A stretch of DNA of 64,000 nt from NCBI GenBank assembly GCA_964384905.1, contig CAYLND010000001.1:1-64000 (forward strand), given 5' to 3'. The notes beneath the pieces are model-generated. The model was given only the letters and a program-made list of their open reading frames with translations, was not told the DNA's origin and searched no databases. Below, in pieces: positions 34,611 through 41,447 of this stretch. The DNA is from Gp22-AA3 sp964384905 (GTDB lineage: Bacteria; Acidobacteriota; Polarisedimenticolia; Gp22-AA2). Numbering within the stretch: position 1 is the stretch's first letter; the number at the start of each line of letters is the position of its first letter. A program made the translations under genes and the position numbers.

Positions 34611-35827
34611 GCGGCCCGTTCTCGTTCCGCGTCCTGGAGCGCGACCCCGCGACCGCGGCGCGACGCGGCCGGATCACGACCGCCCACGGTTCCATCGAGA
34701 CGCCCGCCTTCATGCCGGTCGGGACCGCGGGCACGGTGAAGGGCATGACTCCCGAGGAGCTCGAATCGCTCGATTTCGAGATGCTCCTCGCCAACACCTA
34801 CCACCTCGCCCTGCGACCCGGCGAAGAGGTGGTGCGCCGCCTCGGCGGCCTGCACCGTTTCATGGGCTGGGGGCGCGCCCTTCTGACCGACAGCGGCGGA
34901 TTCCAGGTGCTCAGTCTGGCGGCCCTGCGGACCGTCACCGACGACGGGGTGACCTTCCGCTCGCACCTCGACGGATCGCTCCTGTCCATGACGCCGGAGC
35001 GCAGCATGCAGATCCAGTCGTCCCTGGGAGCGGACATCGTCATGGCCTTCGACGACTGCCCCGCCCTGCCGTCGCCCCGCCCGCGCATCGTCGAGGCGGT
35101 CCGCCGGACGTCGCTGTGGGCGCGGCGCAGCCGTGCGGCCCTCGCGGGGTCCGGGCAGGCCTTGTTCGGGATCGTCCAGGGCGGTGACGACCCGGAGCTG
35201 CGCGAGACCAGCGCGCGTGAGATCACCGACATCGGGTTCGACGGATACGCCATCGGTGGCGTCTCCGTCGGGGAATCGGCCGAACGCAGCCGCGCCGTCG
35301 TCGCGCGGACCGCTCCGCTTCTGCCGCAGGAGCGCCCGCGCTACCTGATGGGGATGGGGACGCCCGCCGACCTGGTCGAGATGGTGGCGCTCGGCTGCGA
35401 CCTGTTCGACTGCGTCCTGCCGACCCGCAACGCCCGCAACGGGACCCTGTTCACCCCCGAGGGGCGCCTGTCGATCAAGAGGAAGGAGTTCGCCGACGAC
35501 CCGCGGCCGATCGATCCCGGCTGTGCTTGCCCCGTCTGCGGGCGTTTCTCGCGCGCCTACCTCAGGCATCTCTACCTGGCCGGCGAGATCCTGTCGATGC
35601 GGCTGAACACGCTGCACAACCTGCATCACTATGCCGCGCTGATGCGGAGGGCGCGCGCCGCGATCGACGCGGGGCGCTACGCCGATTTTCTGTCGGCGTT
35701 CCGTTCCCGCTGGACCGACGCGCGCCCATCGCCCGGCGACCTGGTCGACGGCCCGATCGCCGAGGGCGCGGAGGCCCTGCGTGGCGGCAGGGCTCGGCGC
35801 ACGTTTGCGGGGGAGAGGAGCGAATGA
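34607..35827 (+). CDS. tgt: tRNA-guanine (queuine/preQ1) transglycosylase
   Basis: Exchanges guanine-34 for preQ1 in GUN-anticodon tRNAs. 406 residues: TPAFMPVGTAGTVKG, LTDSGGFQVLSL with the catalytic acid-base Asp (about 102-106), the nucleophile Asp in LFDCVLPTRNARNGTLFT (about 268-285), and zinc ligands CxCxxC...H in CACPVCGRFSRAYLRHLY. The GTG at 34607 overlaps the queA stop (GTGA). The tail after FLSAFRSRW is about 35 residues longer than usual. Coupled by ATGA to the following lipoprotein gene. Confidence 0.98.
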   Translation: MSGPFSFRVLERDPATAARRGRITTAHGSIETPAFMPVGTAGTVKGMTPEELESLDFEMLLANTYHLALRPGEEVVRRLGGLHRFMGWGRALLTDSGGFQVLSLAALRTVTDDGVTFRSHLDGSLLSMTPERSMQIQSSLGADIVMAFDDCPALPSPRPRIVEAVRRTSLWARRSRAALAGSGQALFGIVQGGDDPELRETSAREITDIGFDGYAIGGVSVGESAERSRAVVARTAPLLPQERPRYLMGMGTPADLVEMVALGCDLFDCVLPTRNARNGTLFTPEGRLSIKRKEFADDPRPIDPGCACPVCGRFSRAYLRHLYLAGEILSMRLNTLHNLHHYAALMRRARAAIDAGRYADFLSAFRSRWTDARPSPGDLVDGPIAEGAEALRGGRARRTFAGERSE

Positions 35828-36945
35828 TACCATCGCGGTCCATGTCCGGCGCTTCGTCGCGACGAAGAGTCGCCCGCCGTTCTCCCCTTGGCCGCGTGGT
35901 TCCGGTTCTCGCTCTGGCGCTCGTCTGCGGCGCGTGCTCGAAGGAGAGTCTGGCGCGGCGCACCGCCGGACAGGGCATGGTCCTCTACAACGAGGGGAAG
36001 TATGCCGAGGCCCTGCCGATCCTCCAGAAAGCGAGCGAAGGAGGACTCCAGGACGGGGTTCTCCTCTATCAGCTGGGCTACTGCCGCGATGTCGTGGAAC
36101 AGAAGCCGGACGCCCGCCGGGAGCTCTGGAAGCAGGCCGAGCCCGTGCTGATCCAGGAGGTGTCGCGCCCGGGCGGCGCGACCCTCGAGAGGCTGTATTA
36201 CCTGACCGTCATCAGCTCCGACCAGGGGGCGTACGACCGCATGGCGCAGCACGCGCGACAGGCGGTGGAGCAGTTCGAGAAGGGACCCGACCCGAACGCG
36301 CTGAGCGGCGAGGACTGGTTCCGGCTCGGGCGACTGCACGACTTCCTGCAGGAGGCGTCGGAGGCCGAGGCCGCCTACCGGCGATCGGCGTCGGTCTTCT
36401 CGAAAGCCAAGGAGGGAAACGCATCGTATCGCTCCCTGGCGCTCGCCAAGGTCGGGGACTTCGACATGAGCGCCGGTCACTATCCCACCGCCGCCGAGGA
36501 GTTCGACGAGGCGCTGCGGGCGCTCCCGTCCAACCCGCAGGTGCGGCCGTTCACGCACGCCCTGGCGCTCCTGGCCGTCCACCGCTTCGACGACGCCATC
36601 GCGCGCTTTGGAGCGGACCGCGGAGAGACCGCCGACGAGTCCCAGTACGGCGCCGACCTGGCGCGCAAGATGAAGGAGGTCGCACCGCTGGAGGCCAAGG
36701 ATGTCGACGGCATGGCCTTCGCCGGCATTTCGGTCGAGGTCCTTCCTGCGCGCGTGACGGATGCCGCCAAGGCCTACCGGGCGGCGCGCGAGAAGAACAA
36801 GTACCGTCCGGGCGACCCGCTGCCGGCGGAAGTCGCGCTGTACCAGAAACGTTTCGTCACGCTGCTGGGCGAGTACTTCGTCCGGACGAAGTCGCTCCAG
36901 GAGTTCTGCCTGAAGGAGCACATCGCCGACCTGGTGCGGCGGTGA
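35824..36945 (+). CDS. TPR-repeat lipoprotein
   Basis: 373-residue predicted lipoprotein. N-terminal basic stretch, then VVPVLALALVCGAC with the lipobox Cys at about residue 38. Helical tetratricopeptide-like repeats follow: AGQGMVLYNEGKYAEALPILQKA, EDWFRLGRLHDFLQEASEAEAAYRRS, and KVGDFDMSAGHYPTAAEEFDEALRALP. Likely a scaffold in the periplasm or at the inner face of the outer membrane. ATG 35824 overlaps the tgt stop and has GGAGAGGAG just upstream; ATG 35842 would still leave a signal peptide. Function unknown; it travels with the que operon and lpxH. Confidence 0.82.
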   Translation: MIPSRSMSGASSRRRVARRSPLGRVVPVLALALVCGACSKESLARRTAGQGMVLYNEGKYAEALPILQKASEGGLQDGVLLYQLGYCRDVVEQKPDARRELWKQAEPVLIQEVSRPGGATLERLYYLTVISSDQGAYDRMAQHARQAVEQFEKGPDPNALSGEDWFRLGRLHDFLQEASEAEAAYRRSASVFSKAKEGNASYRSLALAKVGDFDMSAGHYPTAAEEFDEALRALPSNPQVRPFTHALALLAVHRFDDAIARFGADRGETADESQYGADLARKMKEVAPLEAKDVDGMAFAGISVEVLPARVTDAAKAYRAAREKNKYRPGDPLPAEVALYQKRFVTLLGEYFVRTKSLQEFCLKEHIADLVRR

Positions 36946-36961
36946 GCGGCGTGCCGCGCGC

Positions 36962-37705
36962 TTGGTGAGCCGCCCGGTTCCCGAGGGGCCGGTCGCCCTG
37001 CTGGGCGACGCCCACCTGCGCGAGGAGGACACCGAGGTCGGCGCCTTCATCGGCTTTCTGGACTCCCTGCCCTCCGACATCCGGACGCTCGCCATCCTCG
37101 GGGACCTGTTCTCGGTCTGGATCGGCGCGCCCGTCCTGCAGCGCCCGCATCACCGGGCGGTCGCGGATGCGTTGCGCCGCTTCCGCGAACGCGGGCGCGT
37201 CCTGCTGTACGTCGAGGGGAATCACGACTTCTTCCTGGAGAGACTCGCGGGCGGCCGGCTCTTCGACCGATGCGTGCCGGAGTCAATCGATCTGGGGCTG
37301 GCCGGCTGGCGTGCGCATCTCGCGCACGGCGATCTGGTCAACGCGCGCGACCGCCAGTACCGCGCCTGGCGGACCCTCTCCAAGAGCCGGCTGTTCTTCT
37401 CGGCCTTCAGCCTGCTGCCGGCAGGCGTCCGCCTGTCGATCGCCGATCGCCTGGAGAAGAATCTGGCGGCGACCAATCGGAAGTTCAAGAGCAGTTTCCC
37501 GCTGGCCGAGTGCGAGGCCTACGCGCGTCGCCGCATCGCCGACGGGGCGGACCTTCTGGTGTTCGGCCACTTTCACGAGGAACGGCGGCTCGACTACCAG
37601 GTCCGGGAGCGGAGGGGAACGGTGTTCGTGCTGCCCGCCTGGCGGGCCGGTCATCGCTACCTGAGGATCGACCCGGGAGCCGAGCCGGTCTTCGTCACGG
37701 CCTGA
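36962..37705 (+). CDS. lpxH: UDP-2,3-diacylglucosamine diphosphatase-like metallophosphoesterase
   Basis: Calcineurin-like hydrolase of the LpxH group, which makes lipid X during lipid A synthesis. 247 residues. Metal-binding motifs in order: LLGDAHL (LpxH usually DLHL), ILGDLFSVWIG, VEGNHDFFLERL, AHGDLVNARDRQYRAWR and VFGHFHEERRL. The D-x-H first motif and the Arg-rich middle match LpxH rather than generic phosphodiesterases. Start TTG 36962 or GTG 36965, 16 bp after the TPR gene. Its presence implies an LPS-type outer membrane. The 3' end overlaps the convergent aminotransferase gene by 49 bp. Confidence 0.85.
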   Translation: MVSRPVPEGPVALLGDAHLREEDTEVGAFIGFLDSLPSDIRTLAILGDLFSVWIGAPVLQRPHHRAVADALRRFRERGRVLLYVEGNHDFFLERLAGGRLFDRCVPESIDLGLAGWRAHLAHGDLVNARDRQYRAWRTLSKSRLFFSAFSLLPAGVRLSIADRLEKNLAATNRKFKSSFPLAECEAYARRRIADGADLLVFGHFHEERRLDYQVRERRGTVFVLPAWRAGHRYLRIDPGAEPVFVTA

Positions 37706-38553
37706 ACCCTTTGCTCGAACGACGCCAGGACCCGGCGGGTGATCGGGCCGGGCCGACCATGCCGGATCGGCCATCCGTCGCAGCGGCGTATCGGGAGGAC
37801 CCCCTTGAGGGTGCTGGTCAGGAAGGCCTCGTCGGCGTGACGCAGATCGTCCGCCTGGAGCGTCTCCTCGGAGGTCTCGATGCCGTCGCTCCTCGCCAGA
37901 TCGAGCACCAGACCGCGGGTGATCCCCTCCAGGAGCCCTTCGGACAGGGGTGGCGTGAGCAGCCGGTTGGCGCGCACCAGGAAGAGATTGCTCGACGCTC
38001 CCTCGGCGAGACGCTCGCGGTCGTTCAGCAGGATCGGCTCGTAGGCCGCCAGGCCGTGAGCCTCCCGCCAGGCGAGGAAGTTATTGAGCAGGTTGCTCGA
38101 TTTGATGGCGGGGTCGAGAGCGCTCCGGGCGTTGCGCGTCACCCGCACGATCGCGACATCCACGCCTTCCCGGAGCCAGGTCTCGGGGATGACGGGGCAG
38201 GGGCGGACGTAGACCACGACCGTGGGCGGACCGCACCCTTCCGGGTCGTAGCCGATGGGGCCGGCGCCGCGCGACAGCACGACGCGCACGGCCGCCTCGG
38301 GGAGGGACGCGTCGGAGAGCGTGCGCTCGACCTCGCGATCGATCTCCACGGTGGCCAGGTCGTAGGGGATCCCCAGCTGCGTGGCGGAGCGCCGCAGGCG
38401 GTCGAGATGCTCGCGCAGCAGAAAGGGGCGGCCGCCGTACGTCCGGAGCGTCTCGTAGACGCTGTCGCCGTACAGGAAACCGCGATCGATCGGCGAGATG
38501 GTCGCGGTCTCCGGCGGGCTCAGGATCCCGTTGACGTTGATGCGCTCGGGCAC
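37657..38553 (-). CDS. Class IV PLP-dependent aminotransferase (IlvE / D-amino-acid transaminase / ADC lyase family)
   Basis: 298-residue fold-type IV enzyme. Motifs: ISPIDRGFLYGDSVYETLRTYGGRPFLLREHLDRL (about 19-53), VTRNARSALDPAIKSSNLLNNFLAWREA with the PLP Lys (about 150), LNDRERLAEGASSNLFLV, and LLEGITRGLVLDLA. From these motifs alone branched-chain aminotransferase, D-alanine transaminase and aminodeoxychorismate lyase cannot be separated. Start GTG 38553 with a TATGAT -10 box only six bases upstream. Divergent from the CDF gene, convergent with lpxH. Confidence 0.88.
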   Translation of the reverse strand: MPERINVNGILSPPETATISPIDRGFLYGDSVYETLRTYGGRPFLLREHLDRLRRSATQLGIPYDLATVEIDREVERTLSDASLPEAAVRVVLSRGAGPIGYDPEGCGPPTVVVYVRPCPVIPETWLREGVDVAIVRVTRNARSALDPAIKSSNLLNNFLAWREAHGLAAYEPILLNDRERLAEGASSNLFLVRANRLLTPPLSEGLLEGITRGLVLDLARSDGIETSEETLQADDLRHADEAFLTSTLKGVLPIRRCDGWPIRHGRPGPITRRVLASFEQRVQAVTKTGSAPGSILR

Positions 38554-38564
38554 GGTGGTATCAT
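38537..38564 (+). promoter_or_regulatory. Promoter of the CDF exporter gene
   Basis: TTGATG (38537-38542), 16-bp spacer, TATCAT (38559-38564) preceded by TGG. It overlaps the start codon and the minus-strand -10 of the divergent aminotransferase gene, so the two promoters should interfere. Confidence 0.5.
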
Positions 38565-38565
38565 A
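38560..38565 (-). promoter_or_regulatory. -10 element of the aminotransferase gene, predicted leaderless
   Basis: Minus strand TATGAT (38565-38560), six bases before the GTG start at 38553, placing +1 on the start codon. No good -35. Confidence 0.35.
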
Positions 38566-38600
38566 ACGTCACTCCTCATGGCCCAGGACCCGAAGCTCCC

Positions 38601-39497
38601 ATGAGCGCAGAATCCGCGACGCGCGAGGCGCGTGTCGTCCAGAAGCGCCAGCTCCAGAACGTGATCGCGCTGTCCGCCGCGATCCTCGTGATCGAGGCGG
38701 TCGGCGGGCTGCTGTCGGGCAGTCTCGCGCTGCTGTCGGACGCCGGGCACGTCCTGACCGACGTCCTGGCTCTGGTGCTCAGCCTGATGGCGGTGCGTTT
38801 CTCCTCGCTGCCCGCGACGCCGGAAAAGAGCTACGGCTACCACCGGATCGAGATCCTGACCGCGCTGCTGAACGGCGCCCTTCTCATCTTGATCTCCGCC
38901 GGCATCGTGTACAAGGCTTTCGGGCGTTTTTTCGAGCCCGTGCCGATCCATAGCGGCGTCATGATGGGCGTGGCGTGCGTCGGGCTGGTCGCCAACCTCG
39001 CGGGTGTCGCTCTGCTCTCCGGCGCGCCCCAGAGCCTGAACCTGAAGGGAGCGCGCATGCATGTCGTCAGCGACGCTTACTCTTCGGTCGGCGTGCTCGC
39101 TGCGGGATTCATCATCGCGCTGACCGGATGGCCATGGCTCGATCCCCTGGTCGGCGGGGCGATCGCGCTCGTGATCGCCGTCGGCGCGCTGCGTCTCGTG
39201 CGCGAGGCGGTGGACGTCCTGCTGGAGGCGACGCCGGTCGGCATCGATCTGGACGATGTGAGCCGGGCCATCGCGACGGTCCCCGGGGTCGTCGAGGTCC
39301 ACGATCTGCACGTCTGGAGCATCACGACCGGTCTGGCGGCGCTCAGCGGGCACGTGCGTCTCGAGGGCCTGGAGGGCCGCAGCAGCGACGAGATGCTCAA
39401 CCGCATCAAGCAGACGGTGCGCGACCGTTTCGGCATCGTCCACACCACGATCCAGATCGAATCGCTCGGCTATCACGAGCTGGGTGACGTGCACTGA
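38601..39497 (+). CDS. Cation diffusion facilitator (zinc/cobalt/cadmium exporter, CzcD-like)
   Basis: Inner-membrane proton-coupled exporter of divalent metals, 298 residues. Six transmembrane helices (about 22-195). Metal-site motifs are intact: SDAGHVLTD in helix 2 (about 46-54) and HVVSDAYSSVG in helix 5 (HxxxD, about 153-163). The C-terminal cytosolic ferredoxin-like domain (about 210-295) has VPGVVEVHDLHVWSITTGLAALSGHV, with His residues typical of Zn-sensing tails. Single gene; no metalloregulator is adjacent. Confidence 0.95.
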   Translation: MSAESATREARVVQKRQLQNVIALSAAILVIEAVGGLLSGSLALLSDAGHVLTDVLALVLSLMAVRFSSLPATPEKSYGYHRIEILTALLNGALLILISAGIVYKAFGRFFEPVPIHSGVMMGVACVGLVANLAGVALLSGAPQSLNLKGARMHVVSDAYSSVGVLAAGFIIALTGWPWLDPLVGGAIALVIAVGALRLVREAVDVLLEATPVGIDLDDVSRAIATVPGVVEVHDLHVWSITTGLAALSGHVRLEGLEGRSSDEMLNRIKQTVRDRFGIVHTTIQIESLGYHELGDVH

Positions 39498-39513
39498 AGG
39501 TGGCGGAGGGATC

Positions 39514-40239
39514 CTAGGGTCGATCGTGCGGCGGACCGAACAGGCAATCGTACCCGCGGTCGCAGGGCACTCCGGTCTTCAGGCCGAAGCGGTTACCGGC
39601 GTTGAGACCGAGTCCTCCGAACAGGGAGGGCGACGACGTGTCGGTCCCGTACCCCAGAAAATACAAGTGGTCCGGATACTTGTAAGGACCGACGAGACCG
39701 CCGTAGCCCAGAACGGGATAGTAGGATGAGGGGCCCGGCGCGCTCGCCGGTGGAGGGTTGACGTTGACGATCACGGTGGTGCCACCGCTTTCCTGCGTGG
39801 CGACCTCGACTCCCTGATCCACCGGCCCCTCGCCATCACCCCGGTTCACGAGGACGCGGACCCTTCCGCCGTCGGGTTGTTTCGGCACAGTCGTGTCCTC
39901 GGCGCTTTGTCCGGAAGGCGCCGCGCGCCTGCACGACTCTTCTCCGATCCAAGACGCGGCGGAGCCCGCGGGCGCCGTCTCGACCGCGCCTGCGTCCCGC
40001 GATCCGGCGAGAACGTTCCCTTCATCGTCCAGATTGGTCAGGACGATCACGGGAGCGCCGCGTCGATCGACCGTGCGATAGATGACGAGCTCGCTCGAAT
40101 GATAGAGAACCTGGTCGGCGGGCGGCGCGGCCGACGAATCGCAGCGGCAGGGCACGGTCCCGGTGATCGACCAGACAGCCGCGGTCACGGCGCCGATTGT
40201 CGCCCATCGTCTAGCCCGACACTCCGAAGAGAATCGCAT
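39514..40239 (-). CDS. Predicted secreted protein of unknown function
   Basis: 241 residues with no family I recognise. A signal peptide (about 1-30, with ATIGAVTAAVWSITGTVPC) is followed by a short segment resembling a DUF4124-like or SH3-like strand unit (DQVLYHSSELVIYRTVDRRGAPVIVLTNL, about 42-70). A low-complexity Ser/Ala/Pro region comes next, then a Gly/Tyr/Pro-rich end (YYPVLGYGGLVGPYKYPDHLYFLGYG). Four Cys outside the signal region could form disulphides. ATG 40239 has no ribosome-binding site, but an extended -10 lies six bases upstream. Codon use matches neighbours, so I take it as a real gene. Confidence 0.65.
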   Translation of the reverse strand: MRFSSECRARRWATIGAVTAAVWSITGTVPCRCDSSAAPPADQVLYHSSELVIYRTVDRRGAPVIVLTNLDDEGNVLAGSRDAGAVETAPAGSAASWIGEESCRRAAPSGQSAEDTTVPKQPDGGRVRVLVNRGDGEGPVDQGVEVATQESGGTTVIVNVNPPPASAPGPSSYYPVLGYGGLVGPYKYPDHLYFLGYGTDTSSPSLFGGLGLNAGNRFGLKTGVPCDRGYDCLFGPPHDRP

Positions 40240-40245
40240 GACGAC

Positions 40246-40254
40246 ATTGTAGCA
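40246..40254 (-). promoter_or_regulatory. Extended -10 of the 40239 gene, predicted leaderless
   Basis: Minus strand TGC-TACAAT (40254-40246); six bases separate it from the ATG at 40239, so +1 would be the A of the start codon. Confidence 0.5.
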
Positions 40255-40277
40255 CCGGACGAGCGTCGAAGCCGGTG

Positions 40278-40286
40278 TGCTATCCT
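40278..40286 (+). promoter_or_regulatory. Extended -10 of carAB
   Basis: TGC-TATCCT (40278-40286); no clear -35. Start near 40293 leaves about 24 nt, with GGAG, before the GTG at 40317. Confidence 0.45.
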
Positions 40287-40316
40287 GCGCCGGCTGCCAC
40301 AGCGGAGCGGACGAGC

Positions 40317-41447
40317 GTGCGGAACGAGGTGCGAGCTCCTCGGCGCGGTGAAGTCAGGGGAAGGCTGGTCCTGGAGGACGGCGCCGTCTTTCCCGGTGTC
40401 TCCTTCGGCGCACATCAGCCCGCGGCCGGCGAGGTGGTGTTCACCACCGGCATGGTCGGCTATCCCGAAGCGCTCACCGATCCTTCCTACCGGGGGCAGA
40501 TTCTGGCCTTCACCTATCCGTCGCTGGGGAACTATGGAGTGCCGTTCCAGGAGCCGCCCAGAGCGGCGGGCCGTGGCGCGTCGGGGGCGCCTACCCAGCG
40601 CCCCTTCGAGTCGGACCGCATCCATCTCGCCGGCGTCGTCTGCGCCTCGTACTCGCGGATGTACTCCCACCGCACGGCCGCCGGGAGCCTGGGGGAGTGG
40701 CTGGCTTCGCGTGGGGTCCCCGGGCTGACCGGGATCGACACGCGCGCCCTGACGAAGAGGATTCGCGTCCACGGCGCTCTCCTCGGGCGCATCGAGATCG
40801 AACGCCGGCCCGTCCCCGAGTTCGTCGACCCGAACCAGCGGAACCTGGTCGACGAGGTGTCGGCCCGAGGCATTGCTCGCTACGGCGGCAAGGGCGTCCC
40901 GGTCGTGCTGATCGACTGCGGGCGGAAAGACAACCAGGTGCGGTTTCTCGTCAGGATGGGCGCGCAGGTGACTGTCGTGCCGTGGGACCACGATCTGCGC
41001 GGGCTGGCGCGCCAGTGCGCGGGGGTCGTCATCAGCAACGGGCCCGGCGATCCCCGGCTCGCGTCGCGTGCCGTCGAGACCGCCCGTTTTCTGATGCGCC
41101 GGCGCGTGCCGATCCTAGGGATCTGCCTCGGACACCAGATCCTGGCGCTGGCCGCCGGGGCGCGCACCTACAAGATGAAGTTCGGACATCGGGCCCACAA
41201 TCAGCCGTGCGTCGACACCACCAGCGGGCGCTGCTACCAGACGAGCCAGAATCACGGCTACGCCGTGGACGGGGCGAGCCTGCCGCGCGGCTGGTCCGCC
41301 TGGTTCACCAACGCCAACGACGGAACGAACGAGGGCATCCGACACCAGACCGGCCCATGGCGCTCGGTGCAGTTCCACCCCGAGGCGGCACCCGGACCCA
41401 CGGGGACAGAGTGGATCCTGGAGGAGTTCCTGGGGGCGATCGGATGA
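40317..41447 (+). CDS. carA: Carbamoyl-phosphate synthase small (glutaminase) chain
   Basis: Hydrolyses glutamine and passes ammonia to CarB for carbamoyl phosphate, feeding pyrimidine and arginine synthesis. 376 residues. N-terminal CPSase_sm domain: GRLVLEDGAVFPGVSFG, EVVFTTGMVGYPEALTDPSYRGQIL and GLTGIDTRALTKRIR. The C-terminal class I glutamine amidotransferase has ISNGPGDP, the nucleophile Cys in ILGICLGHQILALAAGA, and SQNHGYAVD then VQFHPEAAPGPTGTEW with the catalytic His and Glu. I chose GTG 40317 because GGAG precedes it and the GTG at 40275 lies upstream of the predicted transcript start. Coupled to carB by ATGA. Confidence 0.96.
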   Translation: MRNEVRAPRRGEVRGRLVLEDGAVFPGVSFGAHQPAAGEVVFTTGMVGYPEALTDPSYRGQILAFTYPSLGNYGVPFQEPPRAAGRGASGAPTQRPFESDRIHLAGVVCASYSRMYSHRTAAGSLGEWLASRGVPGLTGIDTRALTKRIRVHGALLGRIEIERRPVPEFVDPNQRNLVDEVSARGIARYGGKGVPVVLIDCGRKDNQVRFLVRMGAQVTVVPWDHDLRGLARQCAGVVISNGPGDPRLASRAVETARFLMRRRVPILGICLGHQILALAAGARTYKMKFGHRAHNQPCVDTTSGRCYQTSQNHGYAVDGASLPRGWSAWFTNANDGTNEGIRHQTGPWRSVQFHPEAAPGPTGTEWILEEFLGAIG

